Shown here: positions 41,707 through 50,574 of the stretch, piece after piece
Position numbering within the stretch: the first letter of the stretch is position 1
Layout of the letters: the number at the start of each line of letters is the position of its first letter
DNA from: Acidiferrimicrobium sp. IK
Lineage (GTDB): Bacteria; Actinomycetota; Acidimicrobiia; Acidimicrobiales; Palsa-688
Length of the DNA: 64,000 nt
Assembly: GCF_025499425.1 (NCBI RefSeq)
Contig: NZ_JAIMCB010000005.1
Span: forward strand, 305,464-369,463
Direction: 5' to 3'
Made by a program: the position numbers and the translations under genes
Notes under the pieces: model-generated
Told to the model about the DNA's origin: nothing
Seen by the model: the letters and a program-made list of their open reading frames with translations, nothing else
Databases searched by the model: none

Positions 41707-42495
41707 ATGGCCGACAGCTCCGCACTTCGCTTCGATCGCGTCGACTTGGACCGGGTGGGAGTCCCGGTCCTGCACCAGGTGGACCTCGACGTCGGGGCCG
41801 GCCAGTGGTGGATGGTCCTCGGCCCGAACGGGTCGGGTAAGACGACGATGTTCCAGTTGGCCGCCGGGTACCTCTTCCCCACCCGCGGTCACGTCGAGAT
41901 CCTGGGTGAGCGGCTCGGGCGGGTCGACGTGCGGGTGCTGCGAGAGCGCATCGGTCTGGTCAGCGCGGCGGTGGCCAAGATGCTGGTTCCCACCCTCACC
42001 GCCAAGGAGGTCGTGGTGTCGGCCCGCCACGGCGCGCTCGAACCCTGGTGGCATCACTACCGCGACGAGGAGCGCGCCGAGGCCGAAGAGCTGCTGGCCG
42101 CGGCCGGCTTCGCGTCGATCGCCGACCGGGCCTTCGGGGTGCTGTCGGAGGGCGAACGCCAGCAAGTGCTGCTGGCCCGCTCGCTCATGGCCCGTCCCGA
42201 CCTGTTGCTGCTCGACGAGCCGGCCGCCGGCCTCGACGTGGGCGGCCGGGAGCGCCTGGTCGCCAGGCTGGGTCAGCTGACCGCGGACCCGGGGTCGCCT
42301 CCCACGGTGATGATCACCCACCACGTGGAGGAGATCCCCGTCGGCGCCACCCACGTCCTCCTCCTGAGGGAGGGGCGGGTGGTCGCGGCCGGCCCGGTGG
42401 CCGACACGCTCACCGGCGACGCGATGTCGGAGGCTTTCGGCCTCCGGCTGCGCGTCGGGCGCGACGGCGGCCGCTGGACCTGCCGGGCGGCGTAG
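41707..42495 (+). CDS. ABC transporter ATPase (ModF/YlmA-like)
   Basis: 262 residues from ATG 41707. Walker A GPNGSGKTT, signature LSEGERQQVLLARSL, Walker B LLLLDEPAAGLD and the switch His in VMITHHVEEIP are intact. Single-domain and without a permease nearby; this type (YlmA/ModF-like) may supply ATPase to an unlinked importer or act in regulation. Divergent from argS. Confidence 0.85.
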   Translation: MADSSALRFDRVDLDRVGVPVLHQVDLDVGAGQWWMVLGPNGSGKTTMFQLAAGYLFPTRGHVEILGERLGRVDVRVLRERIGLVSAAVAKMLVPTLTAKEVVVSARHGALEPWWHHYRDEERAEAEELLAAAGFASIADRAFGVLSEGERQQVLLARSLMARPDLLLLDEPAAGLDVGGRERLVARLGQLTADPGSPPTVMITHHVEEIPVGATHVLLLREGRVVAAGPVADTLTGDAMSEAFGLRLRVGRDGGRWTCRAA

Positions 42496-42555
42496 CGGCG
42501 GGGTCGCGCGCCCGCAGGCGGTTTTCGCCGGGCGCCGGTCGGGTACCCATCGGCT

Positions 42556-43605
42556 GTGACCCGCCTCCGCCGTGTCGACCCCGCCGGTCCGGGGCTGACC
42601 CGGCGGCGGGCGGGTAGGGGTTGGGTCTACCTCGACCACGGGCAGCGGGTGACCGACCCGGCGGTGATCGAACGGATCGCGGGTCTGGTCATCCCGCCGG
42701 CGTGGCAGGACGTGTGGATCTCGCCGGTCGCCAACGGGCACATCCAAGCCACCGGGGTCGACGCCCGGGGCCGCACCCAGTACCGCTACCACGACGCGTG
42801 GCGCGTCCGGCGCGACCAGGAGAAGTTCGACCACATGCTGGTCTTCGCCCGGACCCTCCCGGACCTGCGGGCCAGGATCTGCGACCATCTGGGCGCCGAC
42901 GGCCTGGGCCGGGAGCGGGTGCTGTCGTGCGCGGCGCGGCTGCTCGACCTCGGGTTCTTCCGCATCGGATCGGACGCCTACGCGGAGGAGAACCAGACCT
43001 ACGGGCTGGCCAGCATGCTCAAACGCCACGCCCACGTGGACGGCGACACGGTGACGTTCGACTTCGTCGCCAAGGGGTCCAAGCGCCGGCTGCAGTCGGT
43101 CGTGGACCCCGATGTGGCGGAGGTCATCGGGGCGCTCAAAGCCCGCCGCGGCGGGGGCCCCGACCTTCTCGCCTGGCGCCGGCAGGTGGGGCGCAAGGTG
43201 GCGTGGGTCGACGTCCGCTCCGACGACATCAACGGCTTCGTGAGGGAGCAGGCCGGCGTGGACTGCTCCGCCAAGGACTTCCGGACCTGGAACGCGACGG
43301 TGCTCGCGGCGGTCGCCCTGGCTGTCGGCGCCGGGGCGGGTTCACCGACCGCCCGCAAGCGCTGCGTCGCCATGGCCATGAGAGAGGTGGCCCACTACTT
43401 GGGCAACACCCCAGCTGTGGTACGCCGCTCCTACGTCGATCCCCGCGTCGTCGACCGCTACCACCACGGCGAGACCGTCGCGCCGGCGTTGGCGTCGCTC
43501 GGGCAAGGGGTGGAGTTCGGTCATCCCTCCACGCAGGGCGCGGTCGAGGAGGCCGTATTGGACCTCCTCGACGACGCGCCGCCCGCCGCGGTGGAGGCAG
43601 CTTGA
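42556..43605 (+). CDS. DNA topoisomerase IB (poxvirus-like)
   Basis: Relaxes supercoiled DNA through a 3'-phosphotyrosyl intermediate. 349 residues, GTG start. The N-terminal IPPAWQDVWISPVANGHIQATGVD and GRTQYRYHDAWR are family marks; FFRIGSDAYAEENQTYGLASM, FVAKGSKRRL and the catalytic Tyr in AVVRRSYVDPRVVDRY complete the active site. Acquired sporadically in bacteria, usually as a single gene. Confidence 0.9.
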   Translation: MTRLRRVDPAGPGLTRRRAGRGWVYLDHGQRVTDPAVIERIAGLVIPPAWQDVWISPVANGHIQATGVDARGRTQYRYHDAWRVRRDQEKFDHMLVFARTLPDLRARICDHLGADGLGRERVLSCAARLLDLGFFRIGSDAYAEENQTYGLASMLKRHAHVDGDTVTFDFVAKGSKRRLQSVVDPDVAEVIGALKARRGGGPDLLAWRRQVGRKVAWVDVRSDDINGFVREQAGVDCSAKDFRTWNATVLAAVALAVGAGAGSPTARKRCVAMAMREVAHYLGNTPAVVRRSYVDPRVVDRYHHGETVAPALASLGQGVEFGHPSTQGAVEEAVLDLLDDAPPAAVEAA

Positions 43606-43650
43606 CGCGCCCGGCGCCGGCTCCTTAACGGCCGCTGTCCCCCGAGGGAA

Positions 43651-44343
43651 TCAGCGCACGTGCTGCTTCAAGAACTCGACCATCCGGCCCCACGCCACCG
43701 CGGCCTGCTCGGAGTCGTAGGTCCCGAGGAGGTTCTCGTCGTTTAGGAACGCGTGGCCGGCGGGGTACTCGTGGAACTCTGGGGTCACCGACGCCTCCCC
43801 GGCGACCTTGTCGGCGATCCCCCGGGATGCCTCGACGGGGATGAACGCGTCGGAGCCTCCGACGTGCATCTGCACCGCGGCCTTGATCCCGGAGAGGTCG
43901 GGCAGGTCCGGTCCGACCGGGTAGAACGGGACGGCCGCCGACACCTTCTCGCCTTGCTGGGCGGCCAGGGTCAGCACGAAACGCCCGCCCATGCAGAACC
44001 CGACCGCCCCCACGGTGGAGCTGGTCGTCTGGGGCTGGGACAGGAGGAAACCGACCGCGCCGGCGAGATCGCGGGCGGCCCGGTCGAGGGGAAGGGCCTG
44101 CATCAACGCTCCGGCCTCGTCGGCGTCGTGGGTGGTCGCTCCGCCGTAGAGGTCGGGGGCCAGGGCCACGAAACCCTCCCGGGCCAGGCGGTCGGCGATC
44201 GAGACGATGTGGGAGGTCAGCCCCCACCATTCCTGGATCACGATGACCCCGGGACCGGAGCCCGACGGGGGGACGGCTAGGTATCCATGCGCCTCTCCCC
44301 CGTTGCTCGGGAAGGTGACGTTTTGCTGCGGGTTGTCTGGCAC
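43651..44343 (-). CDS. Dienelactone hydrolase family protein
   Basis: 230 residues, GTG start at 44343. Oxyanion and catalytic parts: VIQEWWGLTSHIVSIADRLA (Glu), GAVGFCMGGRFVLTLAA (nucleophile Cys), GSDAFIPVEA (Asp) and YPAGHAFLND (His). The Cys nucleophile is typical of dienelactone hydrolase. Stand-alone; no aromatic-degradation gene adjoins. Confidence 0.88.
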   Translation of the reverse strand: MPDNPQQNVTFPSNGGEAHGYLAVPPSGSGPGVIVIQEWWGLTSHIVSIADRLAREGFVALAPDLYGGATTHDADEAGALMQALPLDRAARDLAGAVGFLLSQPQTTSSTVGAVGFCMGGRFVLTLAAQQGEKVSAAVPFYPVGPDLPDLSGIKAAVQMHVGGSDAFIPVEASRGIADKVAGEASVTPEFHEYPAGHAFLNDENLLGTYDSEQAAVAWGRMVEFLKQHVR

Positions 44344-44414
44344 CCGTTCCCTCTACCCGCAGAGATGATCGGGCGATCACACTTTCCTAAAGCCGGGGTG
44401 GCTTACTCAAGGCC

Positions 44415-45767
44415 ATGGACCAGGTGCGCAGCGACGTGGCGCTGCTATACCGCCGGGCCGGGTTCGGGGCGACGCCCGCCCAGCTCGACGCCGCGACCGC
44501 CGCCGGCTACGACGCGACCGTCGAGGCGTTCGTCGGCGGCCTGTCGGGACCGGACCCTGCCGGCGATGCCGTGCCGGTGCCGACGGTCTCCCACCTGGCC
44601 AAGCCGGCAGGGCCGCCCGGATCCGACGCCCGCAAAGCCCAGCGCGAAGCGCAAGGCGCGCAGCACCTGCAGCTGCAGCGGTGGTGGGCGCAGCGCATGG
44701 TGGTCACCTCGACGCCGCTTCGAGAGAAGCTCACGCTGTTTTGGCACGGCCACTTCGCCACCGGCTACTCGAAGGTGCAGGACGTGGCGGCGATGTACGA
44801 ACAAAACCAGCTGCTGCGCACCGCAGGCGCAGGCTCGTTCGAGGCGTTGACCCAGGCCGTGGCCAAGGGCGAGGCGATGATGCGGTGGCTCGACACCGCC
44901 ACCGACAAGAAGCTTCATCCCAACGAGAACTTCGCCCGGGAGCTGATGGAGCTGTTCACGCTCGGCATCGGCAACTACGGGCAACCCGACGTGGTGGCCG
45001 CCGCCCGCGGCTTCACCGGGTGGGTCACCGACCCTCGGACGGGCGCGTGGCACCTGCAGGCCGCGCAGCACGACACCGGCGTCAAGACCTACCTGGGGCA
45101 CACGGGGCCCTTCGGCGGGGAGGACATCATCCACCTGGCGGTGACCGATCCGGCGTCCGCTCGCTTCGTGGTCGCCAAGCTGTGGAGCCACTTCGCGTAC
45201 CCGGTGGGACCGGCCGACCAGGTCGTGACCGATGTCCTGCCGGCGTACGGGCCGGGGCTCGACGTGGCCGCGGCGCTGCGGGCGGTCTTCTTGCACCCCG
45301 GTTTTCGGTCCGCCGCGTCACGCCAGGGGCTGGTCAAGCAGCCGATCGAGTACCTGGTCGGGGCGGCCCGGGCGCTCGGGTTGGACGCCGATCTGCAGCG
45401 CAGCGCCGGCGCGGTCCCGCCAGCAGCGGCGAGCAGCCGGCGGGCCCCGAACCTGGCGGCCCTGTCGACCAGGCTGGCCCAGACCCTCTTCGACCCGCCG
45501 AACGTCAGCGGATGGGGTCAGAACGCCTACTGGTTGGACACCGCCACCGCGCTGGCCCGTCTCGACATCGCCGCCGCCATGGCCGCCGCCGCGGACCTGC
45601 GCGCCGTCGAGGCCGTGCCCGTCTCCGGCCGCGCTGACGCCGTCGCCGCTGCGCTCGGCATCGACGGGTGGGGAGCGACCACCGCGGCCGCCCTCCACCA
45701 TGCGGCGTCCGATCCCCGGTCGCTGGTCGCGGTCGCGTTGACCGCCCCCGAGTACGTGCTGGCATGA
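44415..45767 (+). CDS. DUF1800 family protein
   Basis: 450 residues, ATG 44415. The family's blocks LLYRRAGFGATPAQLDAA, EKLTLFWHGHFATGYSKV, NENFARELMELFTLGIGNYG and VSGWGQNAYWLDTATALAR are present; function is unknown. No signal peptide is visible, although the partner gene encodes a Tat-exported protein. A strong GAGGAGG links to the DUF1501 gene ten bases downstream, so the two are almost certainly one operon, as in many bacteria. Confidence 0.88.
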   Translation: MDQVRSDVALLYRRAGFGATPAQLDAATAAGYDATVEAFVGGLSGPDPAGDAVPVPTVSHLAKPAGPPGSDARKAQREAQGAQHLQLQRWWAQRMVVTSTPLREKLTLFWHGHFATGYSKVQDVAAMYEQNQLLRTAGAGSFEALTQAVAKGEAMMRWLDTATDKKLHPNENFARELMELFTLGIGNYGQPDVVAAARGFTGWVTDPRTGAWHLQAAQHDTGVKTYLGHTGPFGGEDIIHLAVTDPASARFVVAKLWSHFAYPVGPADQVVTDVLPAYGPGLDVAAALRAVFLHPGFRSAASRQGLVKQPIEYLVGAARALGLDADLQRSAGAVPPAAASSRRAPNLAALSTRLAQTLFDPPNVSGWGQNAYWLDTATALARLDIAAAMAAAADLRAVEAVPVSGRADAVAAALGIDGWGATTAAALHHAASDPRSLVAVALTAPEYVLA

Positions 45768-45777
45768 GGAGGCATCC

Positions 45778-47211
45778 GTGACCACCCCGATCGGACCCAC
45801 CGGGCAGCCCGGGCCGCCGCCGGGCGACCCCGACCGCGGCACCGTCGGCTGGGAGCCCGACGCCGGGTTAGTTCCCGCAGAGCAAGACCCCTCCGGTGTC
45901 GGCCGGGAACCCCGGCGCGCCGGCCTGCTCAGCCGGCGGCAGGTGCTGACCGGAGCGGGGGCGCTCGCCGGCGCCGGCCTGCTCGGCGCCGGGCTGGCCT
46001 TCCGCCCGTGGGCGACGTCCCCGGCGGCCGGTAGCGGCCGGCCGGCGGGCGCAGTGCGCTCTACGAGCGGGGTGGCGGTGCTGGTGACCCTCTACGGCGG
46101 CAACGACGGGCTCAACACTGTGGTCCCAGCCGCCGACCCGGCGTACCAGTCAGGCCGTCCGGACCTCGGGTACAAACCCAACGAGGTGCTGCCCCTCGCG
46201 GAGGGATTGGGGCTCAACCCGAAGATGCCGCTCATGAAGAAGCGGTGGGACAGCCACCAGCTGGCGATCGTGCGGGGCGTCGGCTACCCCGACCCGAGCC
46301 TCAGCCACTTCCAGTCGATGGACATCTGGCAGACCGCCGAGGCCAGCGGCGCAGGGTCGGGGTGGCTGGGACGCTGGCTGGACGCCACCGGCACCGACCC
46401 GATGCGGGCGATCAGCGTCGGGGCGACCCTTCCTCCCGCCCTTCGCGGTGACCGCCAGGCGGCCACCGCGATCACGTCGGGCACCATCACCCTCCCCGGC
46501 CGGGCCCCGATGATCGCCGGTTTCACTGCCTGCGCTCAGCCCGGCCCGGACCGTGGTCCGCTGGCCGCCGCGGTGTCGGGTTCGGCGGCCGATCTGCTGC
46601 GGGTTCGCAGCTCGCTCGCCAGCCTCACCGGACGCACCTCGACGAGCGGGACCGCACCGGCAGGGACCACCCCGAGCGGGCCCGGAACGAGCGGGACCGG
46701 CGCCGCAGCGAGGGCGACGGCGGCCGCCTCGGGGGGCGCGCTCGCCGACCAGTTGGCCACCGTCGCCGCTCTCATCAACGCCGGCGCACCGACACGGGTG
46801 TATCAGGTATCGCTGTCGAGCTTCGACACTCACGCCGACGAGAAGGCCGGCCAGGAGCGGCTCCTCGCCGAGCTGGACGGAGCGCTGGACTCGTTCCTCA
46901 ACGCCGTGGGCACCGGGCCGAGAGCCGCCGACGTGGTGGTGTTCACCGTGTCGGAGTTCGGGCGGCGGGTCGCGCAAAACGCCAGCGGCGGCACCGACCA
47001 CGGCACCGCCAGCGCCTTGCTCGTGGCCGGCCACGGCGTCAAAGGCGGTTTCTACGGCGACCAGCCGTCGCTCACCGCCCTCGACACCAGCGGCAACCTC
47101 CGCTACAGCGTGGATTTCCGCTCGGTGTACGCGACCATCCTCGCAGGGGTGCTCGGCGTCGACCCGACCGGGGTGCTCGGCGCCAAGTTCCCCGCCCTCG
47201 GCTTCGTGTAG
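45778..47211 (+). CDS. DUF1501 family protein with Tat signal
   Basis: 477 residues, GTG 45778 preceded by GAGGAGGC. A twin-arginine signal (LLSRRQVLTGAGALAGAGLL) predicts folded export. Family blocks LVTLYGGNDGLNTVVP, VGYPDPSLSHFQSMDIW, SLSSFDTHADEKAGQERLL and VVVFTVSEFGRRVAQNASGG look like an alkaline-phosphatase/sulfatase-like fold. A Thr/Ser/Gly linker lies near 285-310. Pairs with the DUF1800 gene upstream; the shared function is unknown. Confidence 0.88.
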   Translation: MTTPIGPTGQPGPPPGDPDRGTVGWEPDAGLVPAEQDPSGVGREPRRAGLLSRRQVLTGAGALAGAGLLGAGLAFRPWATSPAAGSGRPAGAVRSTSGVAVLVTLYGGNDGLNTVVPAADPAYQSGRPDLGYKPNEVLPLAEGLGLNPKMPLMKKRWDSHQLAIVRGVGYPDPSLSHFQSMDIWQTAEASGAGSGWLGRWLDATGTDPMRAISVGATLPPALRGDRQAATAITSGTITLPGRAPMIAGFTACAQPGPDRGPLAAAVSGSAADLLRVRSSLASLTGRTSTSGTAPAGTTPSGPGTSGTGAAARATAAASGGALADQLATVAALINAGAPTRVYQVSLSSFDTHADEKAGQERLLAELDGALDSFLNAVGTGPRAADVVVFTVSEFGRRVAQNASGGTDHGTASALLVAGHGVKGGFYGDQPSLTALDTSGNLRYSVDFRSVYATILAGVLGVDPTGVLGAKFPALGFV

Positions 47212-47232
47212 GGCGAGCGGCTGCTGGCCGGG

Positions 47233-47481
47233 CTAGACGCTGGCGAGGACCCGCTCGAGGCGGGCGTCGATGTCCTCGGCTGCGTACAGGTGGCGGGCCA
47301 AGGTCTCGGTCAGCCACCGCTCGATCTCGGAGCGGACCTCCCCGTCGGGCAGGTGGCCCCACAGCTCGAGCAGGCGGTCTTGGACGTCGGTGGCGGACAC
47401 GGAGCCCTGGCCGTCGAGCTCAGAGCGCCAGGCCGAGATGATCGGCTCGAGGGTGGGGGTGGTCTCCTGCGCTTCGGTCAC
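47233..47481 (-). CDS. Small helical protein, about 82 residues
   Basis: Not recognised. GTG 47481 gives TEAQETTPTLEPIISAWRSELDG, acidic and helical throughout (QDRLLELWGHLPDGEVRSEIERWLTETLA). The frame extends 18 codons upstream, but the start region there overlaps nothing and reads less natural. Convergent with the DUF1501 gene, 22 bp away. Confidence 0.45.
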   Translation of the reverse strand: MTEAQETTPTLEPIISAWRSELDGQGSVSATDVQDRLLELWGHLPDGEVRSEIERWLTETLARHLYAAEDIDARLERVLASV

Positions 47482-47559
47482 CCTCCCAGGGTAGATGTCG
47501 CGAGCCGTTAGCGGAGACCGACGGAGGTCACACACCGCGAAGCGGAACGTCCCGCACCC

Positions 47560-48387
47560 TCAGACGTCGGAGTAAGCCGGAGGGCGCTTGTCGAACCACG
47601 CTGCGACGGCTTCCTTCTGGTTGGCGCTGCCGATGAGGGAGACCATCGTCTTTTCCTCGTCGAGGAGCTGCTCCTCGGGCCCCCGATCCAGCGAGGCGTC
47701 GATCAGCCGCTTGCCCTGACGGATGGCGTGGGGGCTCTTGGATGCGATCTCCCCGGCCAGATCGAGGGCTGCGGCGAGCGGGTCGTCAGCGACCCGGGTG
47801 GCCATACCGATGCGCACCGCTTCTTCCCCCGAGACCATGCGACCCGACCACAGCAGCTCCTTGGCCACGTCGGGACCGACCAACCTCGGCAGCAGGTAGG
47901 TCCCGGCCATGTCGGGGATCAGCCCCCAGCGGATCTCGAGGACCGAGAGCTGAGCGTCGGGAGCGACGATCCTCAAGTCCGCGCCGAGCGCCAGCTGGCA
48001 GCCGGCGCCCAGCGCCGGCCCGTGCACCGCGGCGATGACCGGCACCTCCAGCGCCCTCCAGATCCACACCGCCTGCTGCGCCCGGTTGGCCGGGCCGGCG
48101 ACCCGCCCGCCGACCAGGTCCTGACCGACCGACGAGGACGGGTTGGCCATCTGCCCGAACATCGACAGGTCCAGCCCCGCGGAGAACGCCCGGCCCTCGC
48201 CGGAGAGGACCACCGCCCGCACCCGGTTGTCGGCGGCCAGCGCCTCGCCGGTAGCCACCAAAGCGTCGAACATTCCCCGGTCGAAGGCGTTGAGCTTCGC
48301 GGGCCGGTTGAGCCTGACGTCGGCCACACCGTCTCGGACCGTGACGGTCGTGCGGGGCTGCTCGGGCACTTCGGGCTGGTCTGGCAA
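47560..48387 (-). CDS. Enoyl-CoA hydratase/isomerase family protein (second copy)
   Basis: 275 residues from ATG 48387. Motifs: FSAGLDLSMFGQM (oxyanion hole 1), AVHGPALGAGCQLALGADLRI (oxyanion hole 2), and EIRWGLIPDMAGTYLLPRLVG, where Pro-Asp occupies the second catalytic position, as in dienoyl-CoA isomerase-like members. Probable beta-oxidation or isomerisation enzyme of unknown substrate. Confidence 0.87.
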   Translation of the reverse strand: MPDQPEVPEQPRTTVTVRDGVADVRLNRPAKLNAFDRGMFDALVATGEALAADNRVRAVVLSGEGRAFSAGLDLSMFGQMANPSSSVGQDLVGGRVAGPANRAQQAVWIWRALEVPVIAAVHGPALGAGCQLALGADLRIVAPDAQLSVLEIRWGLIPDMAGTYLLPRLVGPDVAKELLWSGRMVSGEEAVRIGMATRVADDPLAAALDLAGEIASKSPHAIRQGKRLIDASLDRGPEEQLLDEEKTMVSLIGSANQKEAVAAWFDKRPPAYSDV

Positions 48388-48900
48388 CGGAGTCCTCCTG
48401 CGGCGGCGGTCCCGTCGGAGGCAACCCCGGCGGCTGACCGGGACATGTTAATGGCGATGCCCCGGACGCACCCTGGTCACGGCACCACGACGGCAGTCCA
48501 GTCCGGCCCGCTGGTACGTGGCGGCCGGCCAGAGGGCGTCGGGATGGACATTCGGGAGGCCTCCGGGCCGGTCCCGCGTGTCCCGTATCCCCCTCCCTGC
48601 GGCCGGCTGCTGGGTTGGTCATTACTGAGCGAAAACTGACGTCGCATCGCCCCCTCCCCGACACTCCCCGTGGCCGAGATGACCACTCGCGTAGGGTCAT
48701 AGGGCCCATATGGAGCACCGTATCCATCGGGTTGGGGGACCGGTCCGAGAGCGCCGTTTACATACCTTGACCAGCACTGATGGTCCAGTGGCGGCGCAGC
48801 CACACAACGTAAAGACCGGTTTGCGGGGATACAGATTTGGTCTCAACCCGCCGAGAGGCTGTATGCTTCCCCGCTGAGAAACGACAACGCGCCCGGGTGA
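48388..48900. other. Non-coding stretch upstream of the secreted repeat protein
   Basis: About 500 bp with no supportable gene. It must carry the promoter of the minus-strand hydratase gene and that of the rightward leader. A TATGCT at 48862-48867 may be a -10 placing a start near 48873, but no good -35 is seen at proper spacing. A TTGACC at about 48769 has no matching -10. Confidence 0.5.
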
Positions 48901-48985
48901 CTGTCCCAGAGACCGCCGGCAGGCGCTGTACGCCCCCCCCTCCGCCTACCCCTTTCCGGCGGAGGCCCGCGCTGAGCCGGGTCGC
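48901..48985 (+). ncRNA. Structured leader resembling the ribosomal L10 (rplJ) leader
   Basis: Seen: AGAGACCGCCGG (48908-48919) pairs through CCGCCGG with CCGGCGG (48956-48962); an inner AGGCG/CGCCT stem (48921-48925, 48943-48947) closes the loop; GGCGGAGGCCCGCGC follows. The GAGACCGC ... GCGGAGG(CCCGCGC) arrangement is that of actinobacterial L10 leaders, bound by L10-L12 to attenuate rplJL. A GAGAGGGAG ribosome site lies ~45 nt further on. The gene downstream is not ribosomal, so this would be a co-opted or misplaced leader, or a chance likeness. Confidence 0.45.
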
Positions 48986-49133
48986 GACTTCCCCCTTCGC
49001 AGACCGGTCCGGCGCGCTGAAACGAGAGGGAGAAGTAGTCCTGACATCAACTGAGAGCAGTTCCCAGCGCCTCTGTTCGGGCGCGCCCCGTTACCAGCCC
49101 CAGCACGCTCGACCGCCTCGCTGGCGGCGAACC

Positions 49134-50384
49134 ATGCCGGGGCGCCTTCCCCGCCCTCTCGCCGCGGCCCTGCCGCTGGTGGCTGTGGGCGCCGGCGTCC
49201 TGGTGCCTGGAGCAGCGTCCACCCACCGGGTCGCCCCGCCGCAGGTAGACCTGCACGCCACCACCGCCGCGGCGGTCACGCCGAGCGTGCCCAGCCCGCC
49301 GGCGACGACGCCGGGAGCGGTCGGCGGCTTCGGGTCGGCCCCCGTGCTCGGCGCTCCCGGCTCGGCTCTGGCCGCTCCGATCGTCGGCATGGCCCGCACA
49401 CCGAGCGGCACCGGCTACTGGCTGGTCGGCGCCGACGGCGGGGTGTTCCCCTATGGCGACGCCGGGTTTTACGGTTCGCTCGGCGCGACCCACCTGAACA
49501 AGCCGATCGTCGGCGTCGCCGCGACCCCCGACGGGAAGGGTTACTGGCTGGTGGCGTCGGACGGGGGCGTGTTCCCCTTCGGCGACGCCAAGTTCTTCGG
49601 TTCGACCGGGTCGACGCCGCTCAACAAGCCGATCGTCGGCATCGCCGCCACCCCCACGGGCAACGGCTACCTGCTCGCCGCGTCCGACGGCGGCATATTC
49701 GAGTTCGGCGACGCCACCTTCCACGGATCGCTCGGCTCCACCCCGCTCAACCAGCCGATCGTCGGCATCGCCGCCACCCGCTCCGGGCAGGGCTACTGGC
49801 TGGCCGCGTCTGACGGCGGCATCTTCAACTTCGGCGACGCCGCCTTCCACGGGTCGCTCGGCTCGACCAAGCTCAACAAGCCGATCGTGGCCATCGCTCC
49901 CTCCCCCACCGGTGACGGCTACTGGATGGCTGCGTCCGACGGTGGGGTGTTCAGCTTCGGGGACGCCCTCTACAGCGGTGCGCTGGCCCCCGAGCCGAGC
50001 TCGACTGCGGTGACTGCGATGGCGCCCGGCACCACCGACGACAGCTACTGGCTGGCGACCGCCCCCGCACCCCCGCCTCCCCCCGTGAGCGCCCAGGTGC
50101 AGGCCAGCAGCGTCGGCGGTCAGCCGCTCGGCTCGTTCGTCGTCACCTGCTACGACCTCGGAGGCACCACCGCGAGCGGTGCTCGCACCTCGATGGCGAC
50201 CGTGGCGGTCGACCCGTCGGTCATCCGGATGGGTTCGACGATCGACATCGCCGGCGTGGGCACCCGGATCGCTCAGGACACCGGCGGCGCCATCGTCGGT
50301 CACCGCCTGGATCTGTGGCTGCCGACCTACAGCGACTGCGCGTCGTGGGGCGTTCAGACCAGGTCAGTCACCCTGGTCAACTGA
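49134..50384 (+). CDS. Secreted 42-residue-repeat protein with C-terminal 3D domain
   Basis: About 416 residues from ATG 49134, whose signal peptide is ideal (MPGRLPRPLAAALPLVAVGA). The well-placed GAGAGGGAG at 49024-49032 points instead to an in-frame CTG at 49041, which would add 31 residues; no other start lies between. The mature part has five full repeats of 42 residues (GYWLVASDGGVFPFGD type; beta-propeller-like) and a partial sixth. The end is a 3D domain (IRMGSTIDIAGVG, AQDTGGAIVGHRLDLW) related to RlpA/MltA barrels, so it may bind or cut peptidoglycan. Confidence 0.8.
   Translation: MPGRLPRPLAAALPLVAVGAGVLVPGAASTHRVAPPQVDLHATTAAAVTPSVPSPPATTPGAVGGFGSAPVLGAPGSALAAPIVGMARTPSGTGYWLVGADGGVFPYGDAGFYGSLGATHLNKPIVGVAATPDGKGYWLVASDGGVFPFGDAKFFGSTGSTPLNKPIVGIAATPTGNGYLLAASDGGIFEFGDATFHGSLGSTPLNQPIVGIAATRSGQGYWLAASDGGIFNFGDAAFHGSLGSTKLNKPIVAIAPSPTGDGYWMAASDGGVFSFGDALYSGALAPEPSSTAVTAMAPGTTDDSYWLATAPAPPPPPVSAQVQASSVGGQPLGSFVVTCYDLGGTTASGARTSMATVAVDPSVIRMGSTIDIAGVGTRIAQDTGGAIVGHRLDLWLPTYSDCASWGVQTRSVTLVN
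49386..50057 (+). repeat. Five 126-bp coding repeats plus a partial sixth
   Basis: Each unit encodes about GIAATPTGxGYWLAASDGG then an FGDAxFxGSLGSTxLNKPIV half. Units at about 49386, 49512, 49638, 49764 and 49890; the sixth stops after DDSYWLA. Spacing is exact with no frameshift, consistent with a blade-type propeller. Confidence 0.85.
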
Positions 50385-50400
50385 CGGGGGCACTCCCCCG
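50385..50400. terminator. Hairpin directly after the secreted-protein stop
   Basis: CGGGGG, CACT loop, CCCCCG, a 6-bp perfect stem starting on the base after TGA. No U-tract. Confidence 0.55.
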
Positions 50401-50419
50401 CTGGACGCCTGTCTCGCCT

Positions 50420-50463
50420 CGAGGTCCAGTTGACCACTTCCCCCGGTGGCCAACTGGACCTCG
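50420..50463. terminator. Long bidirectional hairpin between converging genes
   Basis: Arms 50420-50432 and 50451-50463 are 13-bp perfect complements, extended inside by CCAC/GTGG. It lies between the secreted-protein gene and the converging ABC-F gene. The strongest simple hairpin in the window; likely a shared terminator. Confidence 0.7.
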
Positions 50464-50574
50464 GATGGGTCGCCCCCGCCACGTCGTCGGCGAGACCCGC
50501 CCCGCCAGCTCGTCGGCGGCACCCGCCCTGACGACAACGCCGCCAACGCGACAGCGCCGGCGCCCCGCCCGGCC

